From: Streptomyces sp. NBC_00273
GTDB lineage: Bacteria > Actinomycetota > Actinomycetes > Streptomycetales > Streptomycetaceae
Direction of reading: 5' to 3'
Assembly (NCBI RefSeq): GCF_036178145.1
Contig: NZ_CP108067.1
Location: 4,216,001 to 4,280,000 of the forward strand
DNA: 64,000 nucleotides
The translations under genes were made by a program, and so were the position numbers. The notes under the pieces were generated by a model. The model worked only from the letters and a program-made list of their open reading frames with translations, did not search any database and was not told the origin of the DNA. Every line of letters begins with the position of its first letter. The first letter of the stretch is position 1. Shown here in pieces: positions 37,126 to 45,510 of the stretch.

Positions 37126-38700
37126 CTACGTCGACGACTTCGGCTTCTTCTCCCGCGGCCAGACGCTGTACGACCAGGACCAGATGGTGTCGATCACCCA
37201 GATGGTCAGCCAGATCCGGCCGACCCAGACCAGCGGTCCGCGCTGGTCGTCGGGCACGCCGCCGTCCGTGATCTGCCAGATGAGCCAGCTGGAGTCCAGG
37301 GCCCAGAGGACCAGTTGACCCAGCGCGAACGCGGCCGTGTGGAGGTACCAGTCCCGCCGCTCCTTGCGGGCGTGCGCCTTCGGCCCGAGGACCGTCTCCG
37401 CCGCCGGCCGCGCCGCTTCCCGCTCGCTCATGTCCGCCCCCGTGTCCGTGTCCGTGTCCGTGTCGATGTCCATGTCGATGTCCTCCCGGTCCTCTCCCCC
37501 GTCGCCGGGCCGCGGTCCGGACTCCGTCCCCTGCTGCGCCAGGCCCAGGGTGCGGACCGCGTACGGCACCACGAGCGCCCCCAGGACCGAGGTGGCCGCG
37601 GCCGCCGCGCAGGCGGCGACCCAGCCGGCCTCCTCGTAGAGCAGGCCCATCACCAGTGGGCCGACCACCACACCGGCCAGGCGGGCGCTCTCGTACAGGC
37701 CCATGGCCCGACCGATCCGCCCTCCGGAGGCGGCGGCCACGGTCGCCTGTTCCACCGGGACCTGCGCGGCGAAGCAGGCGGCGGCCACGGTCCACAGGAC
37801 GGCGATGGCCGGCGGCGTGGAGACCACCGCGAGCCCCGCGGCGAACAACGCGCTCGCCGCGAACGAGGCGACCATGGTCGGCGTACGGCCCAGCCGGTCG
37901 GTGAGGCGGTGCGCGTGCGCCGGCAGCAGGACGAACACCACGAAGCCGGGGGCGAAGACCAGCGCGATCCCGTTCGGGGACAGCCCGAGGTCCGCCTGCA
38001 GCCGGAGCAGCAGGAGCATCCACAGCCCCGCCTCGGCCGCGGCCGTCACCGCGGACACCACCATCAGCGGCAGCAGCCGGCGCTCCGCCGCACCCCGCCG
38101 CTCCCGGCGCTCGGTCACGGCGCGGGCCCGCTCCTGGCGGGGCCCGCGCAACAGCGAGCCCGCGGCCACCGCGCAGGCGGCGCTGCCCAGCCAGAACAGC
38201 AGCGGATAGCCGCCGCGTTCCAGCAGGGAGAACGCCACCAGGTAGCCGACGAAGGCACCCTGGCCCTCCGCCGACAGCAACCTGCCGTACGCCGAGGTGC
38301 CGTCGCCGTCCTGCGCCCGCTGCCCGGTCCAGGCCCGCAGGGCGACCCAGAACAGGGCGCCTCCGGCGCCGCCCAAGCCCGCCGCGACGAAGGCCACCAC
38401 CAGCGTGTCGGCGAGCGCGTAGCCCGCGAACGACAGGGCGTACAGACCCGCACCGGCCGCGGCCACCCGCCGCTGGTCGAAGCGGTCGGCCAGCTCCCCG
38501 GCCAGCGGGCGCACGAGCAGCGACAGCACCGCCTCGAAGGCGATCAGCGCGCCGACCGCGGAGGCCCCGGCGCTCAGCGTCGAGCCCGCCCACAACGGCA
38601 GCAGGAAATCGAGCACCTCCGCCGGGGCGCTGGCGAACAGCGCCGCCGACAGGACCCGGCGCCCGGCCGGATCCGTGGGCGCCCGCGTCCCGGCGCTCAC
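37126..38700 (-). CDS. MFS transporter fused to a C-terminal two-span membrane domain
   Basis: The 524-residue protein has twelve predicted spans of the major facilitator type, with LAGELADRFDQRRVAAAGAG as the loop 2-3 motif A region and AHAHRLTDRLGRTPTMVASF as its counterpart in the second half. After the last span comes an acidic linker of Asp/Thr repeats (DIDMDIDTDTDTDTG), then an extra domain, RRDWYLHTAAFALGQLVLWA and WLTIWVIDTIWSWSYSVWPR, with two spans. The linker is encoded by repeating GACACG-like hexamers. Substrate unknown. The GTG at 38700 has only a weak ribosome-binding site; upstream starts up to 38889 would add a low-complexity basic head. Confidence 0.83.
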   Translation of the reverse strand: MSAGTRAPTDPAGRRVLSAALFASAPAEVLDFLLPLWAGSTLSAGASAVGALIAFEAVLSLLVRPLAGELADRFDQRRVAAAGAGLYALSFAGYALADTLVVAFVAAGLGGAGGALFWVALRAWTGQRAQDGDGTSAYGRLLSAEGQGAFVGYLVAFSLLERGGYPLLFWLGSAACAVAAGSLLRGPRQERARAVTERRERRGAAERRLLPLMVVSAVTAAAEAGLWMLLLLRLQADLGLSPNGIALVFAPGFVVFVLLPAHAHRLTDRLGRTPTMVASFAASALFAAGLAVVSTPPAIAVLWTVAAACFAAQVPVEQATVAAASGGRIGRAMGLYESARLAGVVVGPLVMGLLYEEAGWVAACAAAAATSVLGALVVPYAVRTLGLAQQGTESGPRPGDGGEDREDIDMDIDTDTDTDTGADMSEREAARPAAETVLGPKAHARKERRDWYLHTAAFALGQLVLWALDSSWLIWQITDGGVPDDQRGPLVWVGRIWLTIWVIDTIWSWSYSVWPREKKPKSST

Positions 38701-39334
38701 GCTTCGACCGCCGGTCGGCAGCACCCGGCCCCTGCCGCGCCGGATCGGGTGGGAGCGGGCCCCGGGACGGAGTCCTCTAACGCCATGTGCTTCGTCCTCG
38801 TCTCGCCGTCGTCTTCTCGCCGTCGACTTCTCGCCGTCGTCGTTTCCGCGCCGTCCGTAAGACGCCGCCGGACCCGCCGGGGTTGTCAACTCGCCGATAC
38901 CACTGCCGCCGCGCGGTCGCGGGCCCCGATGTCGTCCATCCGTAGGACACGCCCGGCGCGCTGCCGACCGCCCGGGCCCGTACGGGCCGCATCGCTGTGG
39001 GTACGGTGTTGTCCCTGTTCGCCCTGCGGGACGACCGGGCTACCAATCAGTAAACAAGGGGACAACTCCGCTCACGACCGCAAAGAAACCGTGGACCGTT
39101 CGTAGGGACTCGACAAAGAATCACCCGGGGCCGCTAACCGGGGGGACAGAGACCTTGGCTACATGACGGGGTTACTGTGCAGTCGGGGATCCCCCTGACC
39201 TGGGGCGCCACAAGGGTTCTCCGGCGGATCGACCCTCGCATCACACTCTGTGTGGGCAAGGTCACCACCGGGGAAGGGTCGAAAGGCCGTGTGGGCTGTC
39301 CCTAAACTCAGCTTGTTTCAAGGAGGGAGCCATC
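38701..39334. other. Long gap upstream of the carboxylase alpha-subunit gene
   Basis: I see no convincing gene in these ~630 bases. Three near-identical 14-bp units (TCGCCGTCGTCTTC type) occur at 38803-38846. From ~39040 the sequence becomes less GC-rich and non-coding, ending with AAGGAGG before the accA2 start. This suggests promoters and a long untranslated leader for the downstream gene. Confidence 0.55.
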
Positions 39335-41098
39335 GTGCGCAAGGTGCTCATCGCCAACCGTGGCGAAATCGCTGTCCGCGTTGCTCGGGCCTGCCGGGAC
39401 GCCGGGATCGGAAGCGTAGCCGTCTACGCCGATCCGGACCGGGACGCTCTGCACGTCCGCGCGGCCGACGAAGCTTTCGCGTTGGGCGGTGACACCCCGG
39501 CCGCCAGCTACCTGGACATCTCCAAGGTCCTCCAGGCCGCAGCCGACTCCGGTGCGGACGCCATCCATCCCGGATACGGCTTCCTCTCCGAGAACGCCGA
39601 CTTCGCCCAGGCCGTGATCGACGCCGGTCTGACCTGGATCGGTCCGCCGCCGCAGGCCATCCGTGACCTCGGCGACAAGGTGGCCGCCCGTCACATCGCC
39701 CAGCGCGCCGGGGCGCCGCTGGTCGCCGGTACGCCGGACCCGGTTTCCGGATCCGAGGAGGTCGTCGCCTTCGCCAAGGAGCACGGCCTGCCGATCGCCA
39801 TCAAGGCGGCCTTCGGTGGTGGCGGTCGCGGCCTGAAGGTCGCCCGCACCCTCGAAGAGGTGCCGGAGCTCTACGAATCCGCCGTCCGTGAGGCCGTCGC
39901 CGCCTTCGGCCGCGGCGAGTGCTTCGTCGAGCGCTACCTCGACAAGCCGCGCCACGTCGAGACCCAGTGCCTGGCCGACTCGCACGGCAACGTCGTCGTC
40001 GTGTCGACCCGTGACTGCTCCCTCCAGCGCCGCCACCAGAAGCTCGTGGAGGAGGCCCCCGCGCCGTTCCTGAGCGAGGCTCAGAACGCGGAGCTGTACG
40101 CCGCCTCCAAGGCCATCCTGAAGGAAGCCGGCTACGTCGGCGCCGGCACCGTCGAGTTCCTCGTCTCCGCCGACGGCCTGATCTCCTTCCTGGAGGTCAA
40201 CACCCGCCTCCAGGTCGAGCACCCGGTCACCGAAGAGGTCTCCGGCATCGACCTGGTCCGCGAGATGTTCCGCATCGCCGACGGCGAGGAGCTCGGCTAC
40301 GGCGACCCGGTCCTGCGCGGTCACTCCATCGAGTTCCGCATCAACGGCGAGGACCCGGGCCGCGGCTTCCTCCCGGCGCCCGGCACGGTGACGAAGTTCG
40401 CCGCGCCGTCGGGCCCGGGCGTCCGCCTCGACGCGGGCGTCGAGTCCGGCTCCGTGATCGGCCCGGCCTGGGACTCGCTCCTGGCCAAGCTGATCGTCAC
40501 CGGTGCCACCCGCGAGCAGGCCCTGCAGCGCGCCGCCCGCGCGCTCGCCGAGTTCGAGGTCGAGGGCATGGCCACGGCCATCCCCTTCCACCGTGCGGTC
40601 GTCGCCGACCCGGCGTTCGCCCCCACCGACGGCAGCCCCTTCACCGTCTTCACCCGGTGGATCGAGACCGAGTTCGTCAACGAGATCCCGGCGTTCACGG
40701 CTCCGGCCGCGGACGACACCGAGGACGAGCCGGGCCGCGAGACGGTGGTCGTCGAGGTCGGCGGCAAGCGCCTCGAAGTCTCGCTCCCGTCGTCCCTCGG
40801 CATGACCCTGGCCCGCACGGCCGCCGCCGGTGGCGCGAAGCCGAAGCGCCGCGCGGCCAAGAAGTCCGGCCCGGCCGCCTCCGGCGACACCCTCGCCTCC
40901 CCGATGCAGGGCACGATCGTCAAGGTCGCGGTCGAGGAGGGCCAGCAGGTCAACGAGGGCGACCTGGTCGTCGTACTCGAAGCCATGAAGATGGAGCAGC
41001 CGCTGAACGCGCACCGCTCCGGCACCGTCGTCGGCCTCAGCGCCGAGGTCGGCGGGTCCGTCACCTCGGGCGCCACGATCTGCGAGATCAAGGACTGA
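39335..41098 (+). CDS. accA2: Acyl-CoA carboxylase alpha subunit (biotin carboxylase + carrier)
   Basis: The 587-residue protein has a biotin carboxylase domain ([20 protein letters not shown] at the start, the ATP-grasp glycine loop [12 protein letters not shown], and [16 protein letters not shown]). A linker rich in Lys/Ala/Arg (~490-515) precedes the biotinyl domain, whose motif [11 protein letters not shown] places the biotinylated lysine at 552. It carboxylates biotin with bicarbonate and ATP and pairs with beta subunits such as PccB at 33824 to make malonyl- and methylmalonyl-CoA for fatty acids and polyketides. AAGGAGG precedes GTG 39335. Domain order and size match Streptomyces AccA-type subunits. 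Confidence 0.95.
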   Translation: MRKVLIANRGEIAVRVARACRDAGIGSVAVYADPDRDALHVRAADEAFALGGDTPAASYLDISKVLQAAADSGADAIHPGYGFLSENADFAQAVIDAGLTWIGPPPQAIRDLGDKVAARHIAQRAGAPLVAGTPDPVSGSEEVVAFAKEHGLPIAIKAAFGGGGRGLKVARTLEEVPELYESAVREAVAAFGRGECFVERYLDKPRHVETQCLADSHGNVVVVSTRDCSLQRRHQKLVEEAPAPFLSEAQNAELYAASKAILKEAGYVGAGTVEFLVSADGLISFLEVNTRLQVEHPVTEEVSGIDLVREMFRIADGEELGYGDPVLRGHSIEFRINGEDPGRGFLPAPGTVTKFAAPSGPGVRLDAGVESGSVIGPAWDSLLAKLIVTGATREQALQRAARALAEFEVEGMATAIPFHRAVVADPAFAPTDGSPFTVFTRWIETEFVNEIPAFTAPAADDTEDEPGRETVVVEVGGKRLEVSLPSSLGMTLARTAAAGGAKPKRRAAKKSGPAASGDTLASPMQGTIVKVAVEEGQQVNEGDLVVVLEAMKMEQPLNAHRSGTVVGLSAEVGGSVTSGATICEIKD

Positions 41099-41115
41099 CG
41101 TCCCGCAACACCTCG

Positions 41116-41154
41116 AATGCCGGCGGGGCTGAACCCTTCAGCCCCGCCGGCATT
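41116..41154 (+). terminator. 18-bp perfect hairpin after accA2
   Basis: AATGCCGGCGGGGCTGAA pairs perfectly with 41137-41154 across a CCC loop and is followed by TT. Its right arm is the beginning of a dispersed intergenic repeat copy (to ~41186), so the repeat itself supplies half of the terminator. Confidence 0.85.
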
Positions 41155-41186
41155 TTGAGGCGCGGAGTCCTGGGCGGAGCCCCGGC
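41137..41186 (+). repeat. Dispersed GC-rich intergenic repeat, copy D
   Basis: CAGCCCCGCCGGCATTTTGA is followed by GGCGCGGAGTCC and GGGCGGAGCCCCGG. It matches copies at 15409, 15540 and 44383-44518, with CATTTT in place of CGTTT. Confidence 0.8.
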
Positions 41187-41201
41187 ACACGGCCCCCGGG
41201 G

Positions 41202-42152
41202 CTAGCGGCGGCGCATGTCGGCCACGCGTGCCCGCTCCGCCTGCGGCTCCAGCATCCCGCCGGCCGCACTGCGCAGCTGCGCCGTCGGCCCGCCCCGCCG
41301 CTGCACCGGCAACGGCGACTCGCGGCGGGGCCGCCGCCCCTGCATCCCGTCCATGCCGCCGGAGGCCACGGCCCCGCCGGCCACGGTGATCTGCACGCCC
41401 TGGTCCGCCAGCGCCTGCAGCTCCGTACCCGCCCGGTCGTCGTGCGGCGGCGGCTCGTCCGTCACCAGCCGCGTCATCACGTCGGTGGGCACGGTCTGGA
41501 ACATGGTGTCGGTACCGAGCTTCGTGTGGTCGGCCAGCACCACCACCTCCGCCGCCGCCTGCACCAGCGCCCGGTCCACGCTGGCGGACAGCATGTTGGA
41601 CGTGGACAGCCCGCGCTCGGCGGTCAGACCGCTGCCCGACAGGAAGGCCCGCGAGACCCGCAGCCCTTGGAGGGACTGTTCGGCTCCGCTGCCCACGAGG
41701 GCGTAGTTGGACCCGCGCAGGGTGCCGCCGGTCATGACCACCTCCACCCGGTTCGCGTGGGCCAGGGCCTGGGCGACGAGCAGCGAGTTGGTGACGACGG
41801 TCAGGCCGGGCACGCGGGCGAGCCGGCGGGCCAGCTCCTGGGTCGTGGTGCCCGCGCCGACGACGACGGCCTCGCCCTCTTCGACGAGGGAGGCCGCGAC
41901 ATCGGCAATGGCGGTCTTCTCCGCCGTCGCGAGATGGGACTTTTGCGGAAAGCCGGACTCCCGCGTGAAACCGCCCGGCAAGACCGCACCGCCGTGTCGG
42001 CGGTCGAGGAGTCCTTCTGCCTCCAGTGCCCGCACGTCCCGCCGTACGGTCACTTCGGAGGTCTGGACGACGCGGGCGAGCTCCCGGAGCGATACCGCTC
42101 CGTTGGCCCGCACCATTTCGAGGATCAATTGGCGACGTTCTGCAGCGAACAC
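41202..42152 (-). CDS. DeoR/GlpR family transcriptional regulator
   Basis: The 316-residue protein opens with the DeoR helix-turn-helix (FAAERRQLILEMVRANGAV, SLRELARVVQTSEVTVRRDV, RALEAEGLLDRRHGGAV). The C-terminal sugar-phosphate sensor domain has VVGAGTTTQELARRL, VTNSLLVAQAL and MTGGTLRGSNYALVG. Relatives are repressors released by phosphosugars. The last ~55 residues are a Gly/Arg/Pro-rich extension (QGRRPRRESPLPVQRRGG) not usual for the family. Because two nucleoside-breakdown operons nearby share a palindrome, this regulator is a candidate for controlling them, but that is inference. Confidence 0.92.
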   Translation of the reverse strand: MFAAERRQLILEMVRANGAVSLRELARVVQTSEVTVRRDVRALEAEGLLDRRHGGAVLPGGFTRESGFPQKSHLATAEKTAIADVAASLVEEGEAVVVGAGTTTQELARRLARVPGLTVVTNSLLVAQALAHANRVEVVMTGGTLRGSNYALVGSGAEQSLQGLRVSRAFLSGSGLTAERGLSTSNMLSASVDRALVQAAAEVVVLADHTKLGTDTMFQTVPTDVMTRLVTDEPPPHDDRAGTELQALADQGVQITVAGGAVASGGMDGMQGRRPRRESPLPVQRRGGPTAQLRSAAGGMLEPQAERARVADMRRR

Positions 42153-42327
42153 GAAACTGACAGTAACGCCAACGACCGTCTGCTTTCAGCTCTTTACGCC
42201 GGAATACCGAAGTTGTCCATAAGGTGGGGCGGCTAGTGGTATACGCGGCCCGAGAGTTGCGTGAACATCTCGCCACGAAACCGCGCCCCGCCCCAAACCC
42301 CTTATGGCGTGCGGCGGTTAGCGGGGC

Positions 42328-43767
42328 TCACGCCTCGCCCGCGGCCTTCCGCGTGTGCAGCTGGCGGGCCACCTCGGCGATCGAGCCCGAGAGCGAGGGG
42401 TACACGGTGAACGCTTTTGCGATCTGCTCGACCGTCAGATTGTTGTCGACGGCGATCGAGATGGGGTGGATCAGCTCGCTCGCACGCGGGGAGACGACTA
42501 CGCCGCCGACGACGATGCCGGTGCCCGGACGGCAGAACAGCTTCACGAAGCCGTCCCGGATGCCCTGCATCTTGGCGCGCGGGTTGCGCAGCAGCGGGAG
42601 CTTCACCACGCGGGCGTCGATCTTGCCGGCGTCCACGTCCGCCTGGGTGTAGCCGACGGTGGCGATCTCGGGGTCGGTGAAGACGTTCGAGGAGACCGTC
42701 TTGAGGTTCAGCGGGGCCACCGCGTCACCGAGGAAGTGGTACATCGCGATGCGACCCTGCATCGCCGCGACCGACGCGAGCGCGAAGACGCCCGTGACGT
42801 CACCGGCGGCGTACACGCCGGGCGCGGAGGTGCGCGAGACCTTGTCGGTCCAGATGTGCCCGGAGTCCTTGAGCCGGACCCCGGACTCCTCCAGGTTCAT
42901 GTTCTTGGTGTTGGGGATGGCGCCGACCGCCATCAGGCAGTGCGTACCGGTCAGCACGCGGCCGTCGGAGAGGGTGACCTCGACCCGGTCGCCCACCCGC
43001 TTGGCGGATTCGGCGCGCGAGCGCCCGACGACGTTCATGCCGCGGCGCCGGAAGACGTCCTCCAGCACGGCGGCGGCGTCCGGGTCCTCGCCGGGCAGCA
43101 CGCGGTCGCGGGAGGACACGAGGGTCACCCGGGAGCCGAGGGCCTGGTACGCGCCGGCGAACTCGGCGCCGGTCACGCCGGAGCCGACCACGATGAGCTC
43201 CTCGGGGAGCTCGTCGAGGTCGTAGACCTGGGTCCAGTTCAGGATCCGCTCGCCGTCGGGCATGGCGTCGGGGATCTCGCGGGGGGTGCCGCCGGTCGCG
43301 ATCAGCACCGCGTCCGCGGTCAGGATCGTCTCGGACCCGTCGGCGGCGGTGACGATGACGTCCCGGGTGCCGTCGATGCCCTGCGGTCCGCCGAGCTTGC
43401 CGCGGCCGCGCACCACGCGGGCGCCGGCCCGGGTGACGGAGGCGGTGATGTCGTGCGACTGGGCGAGCGCGAGGCGCTTGACGCGCCGGTTCACCTTGCC
43501 GAGGTCCACGCCGACGACGCGCGCGGCCTGCTCGATGTGCGGGGTGTCGTCCGCGACGACGATGCCGAGCTCCTCGTACGAGGAGTCGAAGGTCGTCATC
43601 ACCTCTGCGGTCGCGATCAGAGTCTTGGAAGGTACGCAGTCGGTCAGGACCGAAGCCCCACCCAGACCGTCGCAGTCGACGACGGTCACCTCCGCGCCGA
43701 GCTGGGCCCCCACCAGGGCTGCCTCATACCCGCCGGGTCCGCCGCCGATGATCACGATCCGGGTCAC
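42328..43767 (-). CDS. LpdA-like flavoprotein (NAD(P)H-quinone/disulfide reductase family)
   Basis: The 479-residue protein has the FAD-binding GGGPGGYEAALVGAQLG, a second dinucleotide site VVGSGVTGAEFAGAYQALGS and APGVYAAGDVTGVFALAS. At the redox site GGASVLTDCVPSKTL the first cysteine of the usual CxxxxC is Ser39; only Cys44 remains. The C-terminal His-Glu dyad is also lost (VYPSLSGSI instead of the HPTxSE type). The same changes mark Mycobacterium tuberculosis LpdA (Rv3303c), which acts as an NAD(P)H:quinone reductase rather than a dihydrolipoamide dehydrogenase. A similar role is likely here. Confidence 0.92.
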   Translation of the reverse strand: MTRIVIIGGGPGGYEAALVGAQLGAEVTVVDCDGLGGASVLTDCVPSKTLIATAEVMTTFDSSYEELGIVVADDTPHIEQAARVVGVDLGKVNRRVKRLALAQSHDITASVTRAGARVVRGRGKLGGPQGIDGTRDVIVTAADGSETILTADAVLIATGGTPREIPDAMPDGERILNWTQVYDLDELPEELIVVGSGVTGAEFAGAYQALGSRVTLVSSRDRVLPGEDPDAAAVLEDVFRRRGMNVVGRSRAESAKRVGDRVEVTLSDGRVLTGTHCLMAVGAIPNTKNMNLEESGVRLKDSGHIWTDKVSRTSAPGVYAAGDVTGVFALASVAAMQGRIAMYHFLGDAVAPLNLKTVSSNVFTDPEIATVGYTQADVDAGKIDARVVKLPLLRNPRAKMQGIRDGFVKLFCRPGTGIVVGGVVVSPRASELIHPISIAVDNNLTVEQIAKAFTVYPSLSGSIAEVARQLHTRKAAGEA

Positions 43768-43940
43768 GAAAAGTCCGCCTCACGTCTACCCGGCCGGCTG
43801 CCGCCCCGGCCGGTGTTCCGGGGGGTCTCCCCGGGGGATGCATTCCGTGCTCCATTGTCCCGCACGGTTCAAGGTGCTTCGCGCCCGGTCCCTCCATCCG
43901 GGCACGCGTGCACCGGCACCCCTCCCGTACTCTCGACTCC

Positions 43941-44378
43941 ATGTCGCTCTACGCCGCGTACGCCGGCAACCTCGACCCGCGGCTGATGACGCGCCGCGCT
44001 CCGCATTCGCCGCTGCGCGGCACGGGCTGGATCAACGACTGGCGGCTGACCTTCGGCGGCGAGCAGATGGGCTGGGAAGGGGCTCTCGCCACGATCGTCG
44101 AAGCCCCGCGCCAGCAGGTCTTCGTCGCCCTGTACGACATCGCGCCGCTGGACGAGGACTCGATGGACCGCTGGGAGGGTGTCGGACTCGACATCTACCG
44201 CCGGATGCGGGTGCGCGTGCACACGCTGGACGGCGAGGAGGCGGCCTGGGTGTACGTCCTGAACGGCTACGAGGGCGGTCTGCCCTCGGCCCGCTACCTG
44301 GGCGAGATCGCGGATGCCGCCGAGTCCGCGGGCGCTCCCCACGACTACGTGATGGAAATCCGCAAGCGCCCCTGCTGA
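43941..44378 (+). CDS. Gamma-glutamylcyclotransferase family protein
   Basis: The 145-residue product starts SLYAAYAGNLDPRLMTRRAP; YAGNLD matches the YGSN-type substrate loop of the GGCT fold with a shifted residue. A probable catalytic glutamate lies in DSMDRWEGVGLDIYRR. VYVLNGYEGGLPSARYLGEI is the C-terminal strand and loop. The family forms 5-oxoproline from gamma-glutamyl amides or acts on related substrates. Start ATG 43941. It is divergent from the flavoprotein gene. Three dispersed repeat copies follow its stop. Confidence 0.88.
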   Translation: MSLYAAYAGNLDPRLMTRRAPHSPLRGTGWINDWRLTFGGEQMGWEGALATIVEAPRQQVFVALYDIAPLDEDSMDRWEGVGLDIYRRMRVRVHTLDGEEAAWVYVLNGYEGGLPSARYLGEIADAAESAGAPHDYVMEIRKRPC

Positions 44379-44382
44379 TCCC

Positions 44383-44518
44383 CACACCCAGCCCCGCCGG
44401 CGTTTGAGGCGCGGGGCCCGGGGCGGAGCCCCACACCCAGCCCCGCCGGCGTTTGAGGCGCGGGGCCCCACACCCAGCCCCGCCGGCGTTTGAGGCGCGG
44501 GGTCCGGGGCGGAGCCCC
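44383..44518 (+). repeat. Three tandem copies of the dispersed intergenic repeat
   Basis: Full copies lie at 44383-44432 and 44469-44518, flanking a shortened middle copy (44432-44469). Each begins CACACCCAGCCCCGCCGGCG and continues TTTGAGGCGCGGGG. The middle copy lacks the GGGGCGGAG section. This is the densest cluster of the element in the window. Confidence 0.88.
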
Positions 44519-44535
44519 GGTCTTTGAGGCCTGCC

Positions 44536-44559
44536 CCCGCCTGCGGCGCCGCAGGCGGG
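44536..44559. terminator. 24-bp perfect palindrome, possible terminator
   Basis: CCCGCCTGCGGC is followed directly by its reverse complement. It lies between the repeat cluster and the purine nucleoside phosphorylase gene. It could end transcription from the cyclotransferase gene or simply be part of the repeat region. Confidence 0.5.
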
Positions 44560-44638
44560 CCGCGGCCCCCGCCACCCCCGCGGGGACGTTTGGGCGGAAA
44601 CGACAAGGCAACGATCCGAACACCGTGAGCTGTGCCAT

Positions 44639-44650
44639 CTACGCGCGTAG
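44639..44650. promoter_or_regulatory. Palindromic operator candidate upstream of PNP
   Basis: CTACGCGCGTAG lies 25 bases before the PNP start codon. The identical 12-mer, extended to TCTACGCGCGTAGC, lies upstream of deoC at 62537-62548. Both genes act in nucleoside breakdown, so a common repressor is likely. Confidence 0.7.
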
Positions 44651-44675
44651 CCGGAAAGCGGTTACGCTCGTCCGC

Positions 44676-45482
44676 GTGAACGCATCTGTTACCGACCCCT
44701 TCGCCGCCGCCGACGCCGCAGCCGCCCGCCTGCGTGAGCTGACCGGCGTGGACACCCACGATGTCGCCCTCGTCATGGGCTCCGGATGGGCCCCCGCCGC
44801 AGAGGCGCTCGGCGCCCCCGAGGCCGAGTTCCTCGTCACCGAGCTGCCCGGCTTCCCGCCCGCCGCCGTCGAGGGCCACGGCGGCAAGATCCGCTCGTAC
44901 AAGATCGGCGACAAGCGCGCGCTGGTCTTCCTCGGCCGGACCCACTACTACGAGGGCCGCGGCGTCGCCGCCGTCGCCCACGGCGTGCGCACCGCCGTCG
45001 CCGCCGGCTGCAAGACCGTCGTGCTGACCAACGGCTGCGGCGGTCTGCGCGAGGGCATGAAGCCCGGCCAGCCCGTCCTGATCAGCGACCACCTCAACCT
45101 GACGGCCACCTCGCCGATCGTCGGCGCGAACTTCGTCGACCTCACCGACCTGTACTCGCCGCGCCTGCGCGCGATGTGCAAGGAGATCGACGCGAGCCTC
45201 GAAGAGGGCGTCTACGTCCAGTTCCCCGGCCCGCACTACGAGACCCCGGCCGAGATCAACATGATCCGCGTCATGGGCGCCGACCTGGTCGGCATGTCCA
45301 CCGTCCTGGAGGCCATCGCCGCCCGTGAGGCCGGCGCCGAGGTGCTCGGCATCTCCCTGGTCACCAACCTGGCGGCGGGCCTGTCCGGCGAGCCGCTGAA
45401 CCACGAAGAGGTCCTCCAGGCCGGCCGTGACTCGGCCGCCCGCATGGGCACGCTGCTGACGCAGGTCCTCGCCCGCATCTGA
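44676..45482 (+). CDS. Purine nucleoside phosphorylase
   Basis: The 268-residue enzyme splits purine (deoxy)nucleosides with phosphate to free base and (deoxy)ribose 1-phosphate. Family blocks are [11 protein letters not shown] (phosphate loop), [40 protein letters not shown] and [20 protein letters not shown], followed by VTNLAAG. The pattern is that of the trimeric class II enzymes. Start GTG 44676; the ribosome-binding site is weak. A phosphohexomutase gene follows 28 bases later, giving a salvage pair. The palindrome at 44639 suggests nucleoside-responsive control. Confidence 0.94.
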   Translation: MNASVTDPFAAADAAAARLRELTGVDTHDVALVMGSGWAPAAEALGAPEAEFLVTELPGFPPAAVEGHGGKIRSYKIGDKRALVFLGRTHYYEGRGVAAVAHGVRTAVAAGCKTVVLTNGCGGLREGMKPGQPVLISDHLNLTATSPIVGANFVDLTDLYSPRLRAMCKEIDASLEEGVYVQFPGPHYETPAEINMIRVMGADLVGMSTVLEAIAAREAGAEVLGISLVTNLAAGLSGEPLNHEEVLQAGRDSAARMGTLLTQVLARI

Positions 45483-45510
45483 TCGACGTACGAGAGCTAA
45501 GGCGGAAGCA

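Noticed and set aside
38784..39105. Possible small Arg/Ser-rich gene before accA2
   Set aside because: Its start encodes a 14-bp repeat region, composition is unlike nearby genes, and there is no domain or ribosome-binding site.
39130..39334. Riboswitch upstream of accA2
   Set aside because: I could not match any known riboswitch core by eye.
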